Part shown: positions 14,198 through 28,164 of the stretch, piece after piece
How the letters are laid out: the number at the start of each line of letters is the position of its first letter
Numbering within the stretch: the stretch's first letter is position 1
NCBI RefSeq assembly: GCF_000208745.1
Contig: NC_030852.1
Span: 28,851,801 to 28,915,800 of the forward strand
Source of the DNA: Theobroma cacao
Lineage: Eukaryota > Streptophyta > Magnoliopsida > Malvales > Malvaceae
Direction: 5' to 3'
DNA length: 64,000 nucleotides
Made by a program: the position numbers and the translations under genes
Notes under the pieces: generated by a model
Databases searched by the model: none
Seen by the model: only the letters and a program-made list of their open reading frames with translations
What the model was told of the DNA's origin: nothing

Positions 14198-17100
14198 TCA
14201 AATGGCTGTGTCAGAAATACTGGTAGCCATAATTAAGGACGTTACCTGAGGTGACGGTATCAGGTTGTGGCAAGTGGTATCACAAGGATACGGGCAATCA
14301 ATCTCTTTTGTTACTCTTCTGCTAAAGTACCAATCACCAACTGCTTCTGCAATAGTCTGTAATGACATTTTCAAGTTTCCTCATGAACGAAAAGAGGTAA
14401 ATAGATACATATATATATCATCAAGTTTCAAGTTTCAAGTTTCTAAACATCTCTTTTACCAAAACTAGTTCATATTTTACAGCTGAGAACATATGCAATG
14501 CTCAGACTGTAATTAGAATAAAGTATGATTTACTAGCGGGTTCAATACTTAGTCCTGGTGTTCACCCAAAAAAGGGTTCTTGTTACTAAAGCAGCATAGG
14601 AATGAAAGCCAGCTCAAAAACCTGGATTTTAGAGTGGCTGAGAAGACTGGCTTAGGTAGTTACCTTATTGTGTATTCTTGGAGAATCAACAGCAAACCAT
14701 GTGTCCTGTGACTCACTTTGGCAATGAGCAAAGCATGAATTTATAAACATCCCCCCTCTACTTGAATTTTTGTAGAATGAGTAAAGAGCTGTAAGCATAT
14801 CCTGCCTCAAACCTGGAAAAAGATTTGGATTCTAGCATCAATTGATTATGAGAAATCATAGCTCACATTCCTCCACCCAAAACACATTCGTTACAAAAAA
14901 ATCTTTAGCATATATAGGAACTGACCACATGAAAATAATCTAAAAGAGATAACCAACTAATCAGCAGATATGAGGGCACCAAAGACCAACCTTGCAATAC
15001 ATTGATCTGACTTGCATTGCATGCTGCTGGATTAAGCTTGCAACGATTCCAACGTCCATGCAAATCAGCAGAAGGTGGAACCAGACTATGATGAAACTGT
15101 TGGGGAGAAACAAAATGATTAAAATTATGGTCATACTATGCCAGAACATTCACTTGAACTACAGAGTGAATAATATTGAATTTATAAACAATTAAAGCAA
15201 GGAAATCTACCTGGAATACATCATAAGCTGAGTTCAAGATAAAATACGGCGTTGTGATATATTTCAAAGCATACTGGGGAAAGAAACACTACAGAAAAAG
15301 AAGTTAAATACCATAGCTGTAAGCAAAAGGAAGTCATTCTTGGGTCGATAGGAGCATCGCAGAGATTATACCAGCTTTTGGTTGTTGATCGACATTGTGC
15401 AATTTGGATTTAGATTTTCCTCTATCCCCTGTCATTTACATTTCCTTTATGTCAATAGAGTTTTATATTCAAACAACACTATAACTACTTTTACATTCTT
15501 AGATAAATATTCACTTTAATCATTCACAATTTCTGAAGTACTTCCGTCAAGTTACAGCTAGATCGTGTATCAGTAAGTTTATAATTAATGTAATATATGC
15601 AGAAAATGTTGAGCCATTCAATGCTGAGGCAATTGAATTCAAATTGACAATTTGAAATTTGGGGCTCCAGAGTGGGATAGTTTCTTGCCAACTTGCATGT
15701 TACCCTTTTTCCGTTCTCCCTTTTTAATCAATTTGATTTGAAGATTATTGAAATGACATTATTGCAACACATTAACCTTAATACAATGACTAATGTCAAT
15801 TTTAAGGTGTACTTATAAATTCTCCTGTTTGTCCAATGCAGAATATACAGCATTACATATACAGTTTCCTAGTTTACATATCGCCAGAGATTAAGATACA
15901 AGCAAATAACCAAAAGTTTAAATCATTTTAGTACATTGGACAATCACAATTTAAGTCATCGATAAAATAAGTACCTGTAGAGCAACTAGATCATGATAGA
16001 AGGACCTCATAGTGTAATTCAAACTTATGTCTTGTCTGCAAAATGAACACCAAATTAAGGATGCAACATTGGGAAATAGAAGATTGTGACTGCAGAGGAC
16101 AATGAAACTTACTCATCCAGAAAAAATCCAGCATCACTTAAACATTTCACACTGGCATTGCTTGGTAAAATCTTTGTGAAGTTGTCACAGTGCAGAAAGG
16201 TTGCTAGACCCCCGGCAGAGCAACCTGAAAGCAATGCCTAGAGCAAAGAAAGAGCCAATGATATGAAGTATTGCTCAAGTTCACATAAAAATATTACAAC
16301 TGACGAATGCAGATCACATTTCAATTAGAAGATCGTCTTCTTAGAAGTAATACACATGTATATATGACGATGACAAAATACACAACTTATACATAGGAAG
16401 TGAAATATGCAAATTTCTACTAAATGTGAACATACCTTGCGTGCACTTGCCAACCCTTTAGGTAAAAGGTCACGGATAATCGCTTCCCAAATTTTCTGCC
16501 CTCTGAAATAAAGCAATGACGTCTGTTCATTTCAGAAGCATACACATGGAAAGAAATCAGTAAAAGAGCCAGTTCATGGTCTTTCCCAGTATACAGCTTA
16601 TAAGTTATAACAACCCCTTAATGTGAAGGAGTCTTCCTTCCAGATTGTACCTTTCAGTGCCATAGTTGCTACAAGGACTTCACCATTCGTGCATCTTAAA
16701 TGGCATTTTGAGTTTCAGATCATATAGTGAAAAATATGATTTAAAAAGAAAAAGTACACTGCATGGCAAAAGGCAAAGATAAGAAGTTACCCCGTTGTCA
16801 AACTTGCTATCTCCTGAAAATGAGGCTCCATCACAATATCTCAGCTTCACACGGTTCCAGTTGTAAAAATCTGATTGTAGTGAGAATTTCATGATTACTC
16901 CAATGATAAAGAAAAGAAATGACATTATCTTGTAAGGAGAAGGAATCTCTAAATACATTTTTCCTCATCATAGTGATACGAAATAAATTCTCTCTTCAAC
17001 GATTCATTCGATCAACCCACCAAAAGCATTCTTCAATCCATGATTTTTGAAAATCCTCGAAATAATATGCTCACCCAAAAGAGAGCAGACCATATTTATG

Positions 17101-20100
17101 ATCAGAAAAAGGGCGTTGACTGTTGCTTAATTTGCAAAACAAATTTTTGTGATCAAGTAACAATTCCACCTCCTTATTCAGACCATCATTGAATTCTCTA
17201 ACCCTTCATCAGTCAAGGAAACTAAACTTGACTGTCCAAATTAGAGAAAGAAAGTAGAAAGCAATTCCCCTAATTAATTACAAGTTTATTCTCGGGGTGT
17301 CAAAAGCATAAATAGGAAGATTTGGTTCAGTCCAAAGTTCTTAAGATCTCACCTTCCCTTACTAGTTACTCCAATCATATCTTTAAATAGTAGAGGTTTT
17401 ACCCCATTGTTATGTTCTTTAAAGATACACAAACACGACTCTAAATCATCAAAGAGAGTAACCATTTAATCCACATAAATTTTTGCCTTCCTGTGAACAT
17501 ATGCACAAATTTATAATCTCATAATACTATTTAGAAATTCGGTTTGGCTTCAAATCATGTTTTATGTTGATGCAGCTTATTCTTGTAGAACCCCTACATT
17601 CCTTTTCAAGGGAACTAGTCAACTAGGAAAGTTATTCTTTCTGGCGACACAGAGCTAGGGGATGCATGTGACTTCCCTCCTTTGCTTACCAACTCCAGCT
17701 AAGGACATGTCTACTTCAGGCAAGGAACAGCCGCCGCTTTTCCCATTTTTCACAATAATCTAACTGTTGGAATGACATTTTATCAACATATGAGGTGATA
17801 GTATGATGTCAAAAGGATCATGAAAAAGAAGCAAGATTCCAAAACGTAACCAAACCAAGAGAAATCAGTCTGCCTTCTTTGTACCCATCGAATTGATACT
17901 TGGTCACAATTTAGGACAAGAAATAGTCCTCGAATGGGGCAAACAAGCAAGGTTATATATGTAATTTGCAACGCCCCAAGACAACAAGCTTAGAAACGAA
18001 TGAAATAAAGCCTGGCAGAGAAGCTAATGGTGCCGGGATCCAGAACTTAAAAAAAGCATGGAGCATCAGCTGCTGCTTAGCCGTGACCTATTAATCACGT
18101 GAAGGCGACCACAACGATAGCAAGGAACATGGACACGTCTACAGGATTGCCCCTTTTCAAACAAAAGGATTAATACTTACAAGATTTCCTGTACTAAACA
18201 ATAGTGGTTGGTCGAGTAAAATAATATCCGGCGAAATTAATGATGAAGTTGTTTGCTGCATGGATATTGACCAGTGGAATACCAACAGAACCAACTAATA
18301 ATGTACCTTTACTCTGTCTGTTTTCTTTGATACATCTACACGAGTAGGACAGAATACCAAGAACATAAAGTTAAAATCCCATTAATCAATCATAATTTTC
18401 TCGTTAATTTCCATCGAGCTTAGGGATGGTGATATTCCAAAACCATCCATTTCACATTTATTTCGGACTCTGACCGAACTCTTGTAAATTTAAATCTTGC
18501 AGAGTTGAAAATTTTTCCCCCTACACAGTAACTGTGCAATGTAAAGTTTGGGGCTTAAATAGACCCAGATTTAACCAATCTGGGCAGTAAAATGGAGTAA
18601 GATGTGAAATGAACCTGGATTGAGGGAGTCGTTGTCGCTTAAGATGCCAGAGAAGACTTCGAACTTGTTCATGTAACGAGTCGATCCACGGCGCGTATTT
18701 GCTCTCTCCAGGCATGATGGTATATCATTACACCACCCACCACCCTGTTAAAAGATGATCATAAAAATGGAATGAAAATTTAAGAATCATAATTAACAAC
18801 CTCAAGTATATGGGACCCCACTGACATAACGACACTGACCGGGCGACCATTCCATTAGTCTTGTGATCATTTACAAAGGCCAATGAGGATCTTTCCTTAG
18901 TTTCGACGCTTGGGCCGCTTGAATAGACTCTTTATTCTTCTTTTGTATGTAACTTTAATTCGTTTATGGGACCCATAAAACAGCTATTTTACTATGCTTC
19001 TTTCTTTTCTTTTCTTTTTTTCACTTGTTTATCTAGAAATTGCTTGAAATTACAACATGAAAGACTTGATTTTATTGTTAGCTGCGAACTTCACTGACTC
19101 CAGTATTTCAAAAATGAAACATTTAAATCATCATGAACACAAAAGGTTCGATCACGTTAGCATGTGAAATGACAAGATCCTATCTTATCGTTATAATTTC
19201 ATAATTTTGACTATTATGACCTGAATGTTATGACTGTTCATGAAATCTAAGCAATAAACAATCAAGAACTTAAAATTAAGATAATAACATATGACTAGTA
19301 TTTTTTTAGTCATAACATATGATTGCTAAGTAGTCTGACATGCAATGTGGTAATCATTTTTTTTTAGTAAAACTTTACCCATTGCATGCAATTAATACAC
19401 CTTCTGAATTATACTAGGCAGATCGTAAGGGCAGTGAAAATAACACTAGTAGTAGCCCGGCTGTATCCCTTTTTTAGTTTATTTTGAAAGTCGCCAATGG
19501 AATGATTTAACTGACAAAGTTGACCTACAATAGACTACCACATCACCACTTCACGCAGGTGGTCCGTGGTCCACGTTCAGAAAAAAAAACAGTGAACTGC
19601 CCGAGACCCTATGTTTCAGAAAAAGTGCCAACCGATGTCGTTTTGATTTCCAATGCATCCAATCATTATACCGTTTCCCACCAAAACATTTTGGTTTTTG
19701 GATTTTGGCTAGCCACCGGGTAAATCATCTTATTACTCCTATGATCTTATTTTAAAAAATAAAAAATAAATTCTAATAAAATCAGTAATTAACTAGTAAT
19801 TACCTCAAACTGTAAAATCCAGTTGTTTTCTCCAGCGCCGAATCCTCTGTGCAGATGATACGCAGGCAAACTTCCATCCAGACAAACTGCCAAAATTGAA
19901 AATTCAAAAAATAAAACATTTACTACTACAAAACAAAAAAACTTTAAAAAAAAAAAACCCCTCCGAGTAAAAGCTTAAATGAGAATTGAAAAGCTTACCG
20001 GCGCCGTACGCGATGGCGTTTCGAACCAGAGTCATACCAACCAGGAGTTGCTCCTGCGAGTAAATGCACCATGGAGCGAAAGCAAGAGAAAGCAGTAAAC

Positions 20101-20140
20101 TCAGCATTATCTCTATATTCATCATCATCTTCACGTTCAT
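14198..20140 (-). CDS. PAE: Pectin acetylesterase (Notum-like alpha/beta hydrolase), tandem copy A
   Basis: Removes acetyl groups from pectin in the cell wall. Exons: 20140-19999, 19886-19804, 18744-18615, 16870-16791, 16522-16436, 16237-16113, 16035-15975, 15288-15211, 15096-14991, 14812-14664, 14356-14198; 1,200 nt, 399 residues, normal for the family. A hydrophobic signal peptide (residues about 10-28) fits secretion. Family motifs include GGGWC early in the protein, the nucleophile Ser181 in GCSAGG, Asp259 in NSAYD and His327 in FAHC, matching the Ser-Asp-His triad of CE13 esterases. Cysteines are frequent, as expected for an apoplastic enzyme. The last exon could also splice at CAG/GT (14,246) instead of reading on to the stop; the tail after that point is not conserved with copy B, so the C terminus is uncertain. 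Intron 3 (16,871-18,614) is unusually long; I see nothing recognisable in it. Confidence 0.92.
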
Positions 20141-22844
20141 TTTCGAAGAGCTGTGGTTCTCATCGAACTAATAAAGAGACAAAAAACTGAAAAATCTCTC
20201 GTTCTCGCACTTTATTGTTGATAACGGAGAGAAAAAGAATTCCCGCGAAGAAACAGATCTGTTACTAAACCTGCAGGAATAGACAGAGAAGAGATTATAT
20301 AAATAGCGAGACAGAAAAAGAGGCCATTAACGTACGTAGAGTTAAGAGTATTTACAATTATTGCCACGGTCATTAAATGTGCTCTGGATTCTTTTGGGCT
20401 AAATCAGAGAAAAAGAACACCGATGTCTCCATCAGACAAAAAAAAACAAGCCAATAGCTGTAATACTCCCGGAAATGAATGGAGGAAGGAAACTCCAACA
20501 TAATCACGTTTCTTTTCATAAAACGAATACTATTTCTATTTTTCCCTCCATTGACAAAAAAGGAATCAATATTCTTATTTTTCCTTAGCCCGGAAAAAAA
20601 CAAAAGAAAAGAAAGAGAAGAGGGGACAGTGAAGGATAAAAGTGAGAGTAGATTTGGCAATGAATTTCGTTTTGTTGCTTGCTGAATTTGGAGAGAAGAG
20701 AGAGGAAAGGGGGGTCGATACGCGAATGTTGATGGGCTTACATTTGGTTTGCTTTGGTTTGTTGTTGGGACCTACTTTGCTGACTTATGAGGGTTGGTAA
20801 GTGAGCAATCCTGATCCACTGCTGAGCTATGGATTGATCCTTTTCCTCATTGAGTTTTAAAAGTCCAAGCTAAGCTTTGGCCTTTTGGTTAGTTAGGTTC
20901 TTGGCCACTAATTTTCCAGGGGTCCCCTTATGGTTGATCTTTCCATTGATAATTATCGAGTAATTTGCCCGCGACCAGCGCTTTATACTCTCTAAAAACG
21001 TTATGTGGAATATTCAATGTAGTTGAGATGATAGTACGACGACATTGGGTTCAATTTCCGTGACGATTTGGTATTTTAAGATTGAAGATCAGACTAATCG
21101 AGTTCTCCTTTTCTAGTAATTTAGAAATTTTTATTTGACAGAAAACCAACGAGTTCAAGTATCAGCATCTCCACGCAATCATGATCTACATTACATTTTA
21201 CGTCAAATCCGCAAGTGTGTTTTCTCTTTTGAAACTACCCTTACTCGAATGAAGCAGAAAATATGAACAAATAACTTGGAACTCGGATACGTGCCAAGAT
21301 TTATTGACATTAAAAGAGTAAAACAAGAATAATAACCAAAAAAAAGAGATAAATGTATGGAGTTCAATAAATGAGCAGAGTAGAAAGGTATGAAGCCAGG
21401 AAATTAAAGTTGTCAACTTTGCTTTAAGAGAAAGAAATTTTAAGATCCCGGGTTGGAAGGGTAGTTGTTATTGGTCACAAAAGGCCATCTAAATTCATTT
21501 ACTGATGATTCAGTGCATATTGTTTACAAAGATGTTTACAAGGCAGTAAAGGATAGAACGGAAGCATCACTTTCCTTTTATGCATTGTTAGAGGGAGAGG
21601 CTTACAGATCAGCATTTGGGCAAGTTTTAATTGCCAGATCTGGTTCATTTTAGGCACATGAACTTCACATGCATCATTTATCTGGAGGACCAAAATACAA
21701 CTAGTTTCCTCTCCCACATGCATTAATTTTGATTGAGTTGGAGCGGTTGAAGATATATAAGATATTCTAATCATTGATTCCCTTAGGCAACCCCAACAAA
21801 TTTTGAGCCTATTAATGTTTATCCTTTCGTCTGGTTAGATAATATTGAAAAACTTGCAATGATTATGATATATCATTTTCAATTCGCACTTTAGTTTTTG
21901 GTGAAATTTTGAGTTTTGTGGTCCTTGACATCTAAGTGGGGAATTTGGTGCTTCTCTTTTGTTTTTTCTTTTAGCCTTTTTTCCTTGCAATGCCACAAAT
22001 TCACTAGTTCACATAATTTGCAGTAAGATGAATTGGATGAACATCCAACGGATGATCTACCAAATCTCTGATTCATCATTTTTGTTTTAATCTTAGGCAA
22101 AGTAGCAGTTCGAATTTCACAACAACTTAAAATCACTTATTGAAATCAATCATAAACGAAATGATTTGCTCCAAGACAATTGTGAAAGGATTGGTTGGTT
22201 TAGGTAGGAAAAGATATTTTGATTCTTCTCTGTTCACTTTTGGTTACATAACAATGAACTTTTTTTATTTTTTTGAAAAATAGTTACATAACAATGAACT
22301 TATTCTCCCTAAAAAATGCCAGATACTAAAATCACTTATCGAATCAACTTTTCTATTCCTGTAAGAGGGTCAAAGAATAACAATATAAAATCAAAGGCAT
22401 AATGGTAACAGCAAAACCACTAAGATCATTGAGTACTTGCTCCAAATCCTGTCATGGGAACCAGCTTTTGATGTCAAGGTTTTGTTGCCAACTGAACCAC
22501 ATTTTGCACAGTCCGTACCCTGTAAGGCAATTTGGCTCAGCAAGCAAATTACATTTAGCATAAGCTCTTCTAATACGCTAAGGTCTCTTCTGATCAAATG
22601 TTGCGAGGGACGTATATCAATGAATGGTATATCGACCTTTTTGACGTAGTGTATTAAAGCATGTATGACTACTTGTGCAAGTCTAATAAAATCTGCTGAC
22701 GTATTCTAATCCAATACTTCCTTTTAGCATCCCCCTCAATAAGAAGCCACCAAAAAGGTTCAACTCTTTGAGAACAGGGGAAGCTTGTAATTGTCTTTTT
22801 CGACTTATTTATGAATCATCAATGAAATCTGCAATGTTTGCACT
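20141..22844. other. Intergenic region between the two pectin acetylesterase genes
   Basis: About 2.7 kb. 20,141-20,330 directly precedes copy A on the minus strand and is its likely 5' leader and promoter, rich in GAGA-type purine runs. 20,460-20,720 has overlapping open frames on both strands caused by an A-rich/purine tract; I do not believe they are genes. 20,990-21,100 has a loose resemblance to a tRNA-derived SINE promoter (see rejected items). 22,700-22,790 resembles the DNA downstream of copy A. The rest shows nothing I can name. Confidence 0.5.
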
Positions 22845-25800
22845 TCAGACTTCAGTCACAACATGTACTCCCATTCCTTGACATACTATTACAATTATTC
22901 GGATTCCTAAGAGAAATACCTGAGGCACTGGCATTAGGTTGTGGCACGTTGTGTCACAAGGATATTCACAATCAATCTCCTTTGCTTCTCTTCTGGTGAA
23001 GTACCAATCACCAACTACTTCAGCAATGGTCTGTAAAAGGTAGTAATAACAACATTATTCACAGTCAGGCATCTAAGTTAAAAAAAAAGTAATTAAAATC
23101 TAGAAAGACTATTCTATATCGAATTTCAAAGTTGTTGTAGTCACACCGAACAATAGCATATATATTAGCATTAGTGACTCAAGTGACATCAGAAATCAGA
23201 AATCCGGCATGTAAATCCAGATCTTATAGATGACAGAGAATGAAAGCTATAGACAAATAGTTACCTTATTGTGTATTCTTGGAGAATTAACGGCAAACCA
23301 TGATTCTTGTGCATCACTTTGGCAATGGGCAAAGCATGAATTTATGAAAGTTCCCCCTCTATGTGAATCTTTAAGAAAGAAATTCAATGCTTCAAGCATG
23401 TCACGCCTGAAACCTGCCCAGAAGCAAAGTCCAAGGAACATTAAGGAATCAGTCAGCAGGTATAGTTACCGTTACCAACACATTAATTAAGGAATCAGAT
23501 TTTCTTATTTGGACAAGAACAATCACAGGAACAGCCTATTTCTGTTGCCAAGGAAACTGCCATCCCAACAACACCCCCAGAGATATCTAAATTATTTGAA
23601 TAGATAGGAAATGGGATGTCTAATAGACTAATAGTAATAAAAGAATTAATTACTTAAACTAACAACTGAAGTAAAAATAAAGAACGAACCTTGCAATATA
23701 GCTATCTGGTCCGCACTGCATGCTGCTGGATCATGCTTGCAGTGTTTCCATTTTCCTTCAACATCAGCAGAAGGTGGCACCAAAAATCGATGAAACTATG
23801 TAACATAGAAAGTTACACTCACATTATATCATTACAACTTTAACTGTACTTCGAATTCCAAAATAATCCCTTGAGAGTTAGTGGAGATGGAGGAAATTTT
23901 ACTTGGACTACATCGTAAGCAGAGTTCAAGACAAAAAATGGAGTTGTGATATATTTCAAGGCATAGTGTGGAAAGAAGCACTGCAGAGAAACATGTTAAA
24001 AACCAGGTTATCACAAAAGTATTCAAACATTTATGGGCCAAGATCTGAAAGCACTCAAAGAACATCATACCAGCTTAGGATAGTTCATGGACTTGGTGCA
24101 TTTGGGATCAAGATTTTGCTCTACTCCCTGTTATCCACACTTTACACATGTGAATAGAGCAAGGGATGATAATACATATGCAGATTGCAGAGAAAATTCT
24201 TCTGTCATAAGCTCCTTGTTCATATCAAAGACACAGTACATGTCTAAAATGGTAAACTATTTATGTTTGTGCGTTTTTAAATGAAAATCCGTTTTATTTC
24301 GTGACTGCAATATTTAATTACTGTTCCTTAGGCAAAAAATAGTACTGCTTTCCAAGTTAAAATTTGTACCTGAAGAGAAACTATATCTTCAAAGATAGAC
24401 CTTACGGTGTGGTTCAAACTTACATCTCTTCTGTGAAATGAAAGGCTAATTATGTGAAATCTGAAAGCAAAAGACCAATACTGCAGGCCATCAACTTGAG
24501 AACCGTGAAAACTTACTCGTCCAGGATAAAACCAGCATCACTCAAGCAATTCACACTAGCATTCGGTAACATCCTGGTGAAGTTGTCACAATGCAGAAAG
24601 GTCGCCAGACCCCCAGCTGAGCAACCTGCTAGCAAAGCCTAAAGAGAAGTAGGATAAGAATTCAGAACTTTGATAAGTTCATTCATAAGGGGAGGGATAT
24701 CAAATAAGTTCATTAAGTGTAAGCTTACCATATGTGCATTTGCCAAGCCTTGGGGTAGAAGATCAAGAATGATTGCTTCCCATATTTTTTGCCCTCTGAA
24801 GTAAAGCAACGATGTCTGTCGTTCATTTACAATGATGTCATGGAAAGAATCAGTTTAAGAGCAGGACTGATCAAGTTCTTCCTCTGTAAAGCTATTCTAA
24901 CATGAACATTATTTCTCCTATCAGAATTACTTAATTCAACGAGCTAAAATGCTGCATGCCCCTGTAACAGCTTTGATTTGGATTCTCTGGCAATCTTGGA
25001 TATTGCCAATCATAGACCATACAGCTACCTTAAAGGAACAATTGCAAAGGTAAAATAAAAGGAGCCAAAGTCAAGATACCCCATTAGCAAACTTGCCATC
25101 TCCAGCAAATGAGGCTCCATCACAATATCTCAGCCTCACTCGGTTCCAATTGTAAAAATCTGGTTCATGATTGCAGTTTGGTTGGTCAGTCTTTTTGTTT
25201 TATTAAAGCTAAAACCTCGATGGTTATGTGAAGGGAGACGAGCACCTGGATTGAGGGAGGCGTTGTTACTTAAGATACCGGAAAAAATTGCCCACTTGTT
25301 CATGTGATTTGTTGATCCGTAGCTCGTTTTGGCTCTGTCCAAGCATTGCTCTCTGTGTCCGCACCACCCACCTCCCTAATTGAGATTATAATGAAATAAA
25401 CAAAAACTTTTAAATTAGACCTACTAATCTCAACTGGTTAGCATTTAGGAACCAAGTAATTACAAATTTGACATTTAACATAAATTACGTAAAGTTCAAA
25501 GTTTGAACTGCTGACGTGGTGAGTTGACATTGGAGAATACGGTGCTTTCTGCTTTTTGTTTGCTGTTGCCTATAATTGTGCAACATTACCTCAAAGAACA
25601 AAATCCAATTGTTTGCTCCATTGCCGAATCCTCTGTGTAGATGATACGCTGGCAGGCTCCCATCTAAGCAAACTAAGTAACAAGGAAAAAGTAACAAAAC
25701 AAAACTATTTGATTAATTTTTTTTTAAATTAAAAAATGAGAATTTAAACTTTACTTTTTAAATAAAAAATTATACATTAATTAATGAATTAAATATTCAA

Positions 25801-26010
25801 ATATTATTATTTGATTAAAGTTAACAGTAAAATAAATAACTAAAAGACTTATACTTTTAAATTTTTTTGAGTCTTACAGGCACCAAGAGCAGGAGCGTTT
25901 CGAACCAGAGTCATCCGAACAAGGAGCCGCTCCTGCGAGTATGCGCACCATGGCGCGCAAGCCAACAAAACCAGTATGCTCGCTACAGCAGCTATATTCA
26001 TTAGCTTCAT
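22845..26010 (-). CDS. PAE: Pectin acetylesterase (Notum-like alpha/beta hydrolase), tandem copy B
   Basis: Paralogue of copy A, 3 kb away in the same orientation, with the same 11 exons and identical phases. Exons: 26010-25878, 25672-25590, 25375-25246, 25159-25080, 24815-24729, 24638-24517, 24430-24370, 23980-23903, 23795-23690, 23413-23265, 23030-22845; 1,215 nt, 404 residues. Signal peptide at residues 1 to about 25. The triad is intact: Ser178 in GCSAGG, Asp255 in NSAYD, His323 in FAHC. Exons 2, 4, 5, 6, 9 and 10 align closely with copy A, while the segment after GGGWC differs (GHREQC against NDIPSC). Introns are shorter than in A, chiefly intron 3. As in A, a CAG/GT at the end of the conserved region (near 22,917) may be a splice donor; reading on adds 24 residues unlike those of A. 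Confidence 0.9.
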
Positions 26011-28164
26011 GTTTATTCCTTACAGAGCTTTGTTTCTCTTTGAAATGGAAACATGATAGTATGAATAGTATGCTCTGTTTATAGTTGTTTCTGTTCTTTC
26101 TTCTATTATTTGATTGAAAATCGCGAGAAAATAAATTCAAGGAATCAGAATCTGTTGAACCATGGATTGATTGTCGGAGTTAAATGATGAAGTAGACTTC
26201 CAGCAAAAAAATTATTGCTAACGACCCCAGCACGATAAACAAAAAGGTACACATCAGGCAAAAGACTTTGATTTCCCGTTTCTTTTTCCAGGATTTTAAT
26301 ATAATCATATCATGCAAAAAAAAAAAAGACATGTATCAATCATTTTATGAATTTGTCAAAGTTAAATGTGTGAAATAAATAATCCGTACTGTTCGTAAAG
26401 GCGACGACAGGTACTGGGTTTGGGGGAGATGCCAAGTGCCAACGCATCAAACTTTTGGAAGATGTTGTTGGGTTTATCGTAAATATCCAAATTTAGACCT
26501 TGCAGTATGGGTTGCAGCGTGAATTTTGGGCAAGTAAAGGGGCCGACCAGAACCAGCCTAATCACTGAGGAGAACTGGGCCTGTTCGGACGTCAGCCGAG
26601 TCGATGAGTACAGCAAAGCACATGCGTTACACGTGGACAGCAACAAGCTTCACCAAGTTAATGTGCCTCTCTCGTTCTCGTATTCTTTGTCGTGACAATC
26701 TGCAATGACCAGTCATGTTGTCTCTTCGGGTCAACATTACATGATTACTGACTTGACTCATACTTTATTATTGCCAGGAAAATCACTCATCAGAGGGACC
26801 ACGGGAAAATGTTAACAAAATTTGTTTAGATGATATTTATAAAAAAATAAATTATTAAAATGACATTTATGAAAGAAAAATATTAAAGAGTGTTTAATTA
26901 CATTTATTAAGGTGATACAGAAATAATTTTGTAATTAATGTGCATTCTTTAATTTAATGAAAATAGTACATTAAATAAAATATTTTACAAAATAATATTT
27001 TAACTAACTTTACTAAGTACATATTGACATTTGTTAATTAGACCACTACGAAAACATAATGATTAATTGCCTAGGACATTTTATACATATGAGTTAGGTA
27101 AAATAATTTAAGTGATTTCTGATTGAATTTTTTAGATTGAATTAGTTTCACTTGATTCCTAACATTAAACTTAATAACTTCATTCGCATAATAGTACAGA
27201 TATCAATGAATATATAATCGATGATATCTTGTTTATAAAATAAGATACGATTTTTAATTAGAGTTTTCTCTCTCTTTTATTTACTAAAATCAGAGTTTTA
27301 AGTACTTTTTAGGCCTTGTGGCTTCCAGTCAAAACAATTGAGAATTTTGGCGGCAAAAATTAGAGAACTTTGGTTTTCTTTTGTAGAATGACGTGGGGCA
27401 TAAATTTTTTTTAAATTGCGAGGAATTCTGAAATTACAACCTGAGAGCAAGATTGGCGAAAAAGACAATCGCTGATGTTTCATGGACGCTAGAGACAACA
27501 GCATAAAGGGTAAAGATGAAACTCACTCTTTTTATTTGATTGAAAAACCGTTAAAGTTTGTAGAGGACCATCTGTAGGGACGGATGAAATAATGATTTAT
27601 AATTAAAACTTTAGTATAAATTTTATTTTATTTTTGGTCACTTGATTATCAAAGATATGATTAACGTACTAAAGCGTCGATTTGAGGCCCCTTGCAACCA
27701 TATTTGACCGTTGGAGGTATTAGTCAGCCATTACCACCGAAGGATGATGGTAACAGGGGAAGTTTAAAAAAAGAGAAAGAGTGAGGTGGATAAGGAAGAG
27801 AAAAAAAATGAAAAACTTTTATATATTACGATTAAGTTTTATTATATAGAAGGTTGTAATTTTAAAAAATAATTAAAAATATTTTTGTCGAATTTATACA
27901 TGACTTGACAAGTAGTAAGAGATTTAAGTAGGGAAGATGAGAATGCATGAAGTCAGTATGGACAGATGGCTCGACAAGTATAGTTGCTTTCTTGACAGTT
28001 GTTGGGTAACACCATCTTTTTCATCTCATTATATATTTTTCACATTTTTTTAGTTATTGGGTTGGTGGAAGCATATATAACTATAAAATGTATGAGTTTT
28101 GCTATTTTATCCTATAGTTCAATAATTGACTATTTATAACTCCTTCACAATATATTTTACCTTG
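26011..28164. other. A/T-rich intergenic region upstream of pectin acetylesterase B
   Basis: Contains the presumed promoter and leader of copy B just above 26,010. Minus-strand and plus-strand open frames around 26,362-26,695 overlap and show no family features. From 26,800 to 28,150 the DNA is strongly A/T-rich without coding signal. Homology to the eL36 promoter begins near 28,165. Confidence 0.5.

Noticed and set aside
20373..20685. Open frames on both strands with Phe/Ser-rich peptides
   Set aside because: They come from a purine/pyrimidine-biased tract upstream of pectin acetylesterase A; composition explains them.
20990..21100. SINE-like A-box and B-box (TAGTTGAGATGA and GGGTTCAATTTCC)
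   Set aside because: The boxes are loose, and no poly-A/T tail or flanking duplication is visible.
26362..26695. 94-codon minus-strand frame and 62-codon plus-strand frame upstream of pectin acetylesterase B
   Set aside because: No recognisable domain, and the two frames overlap each other.
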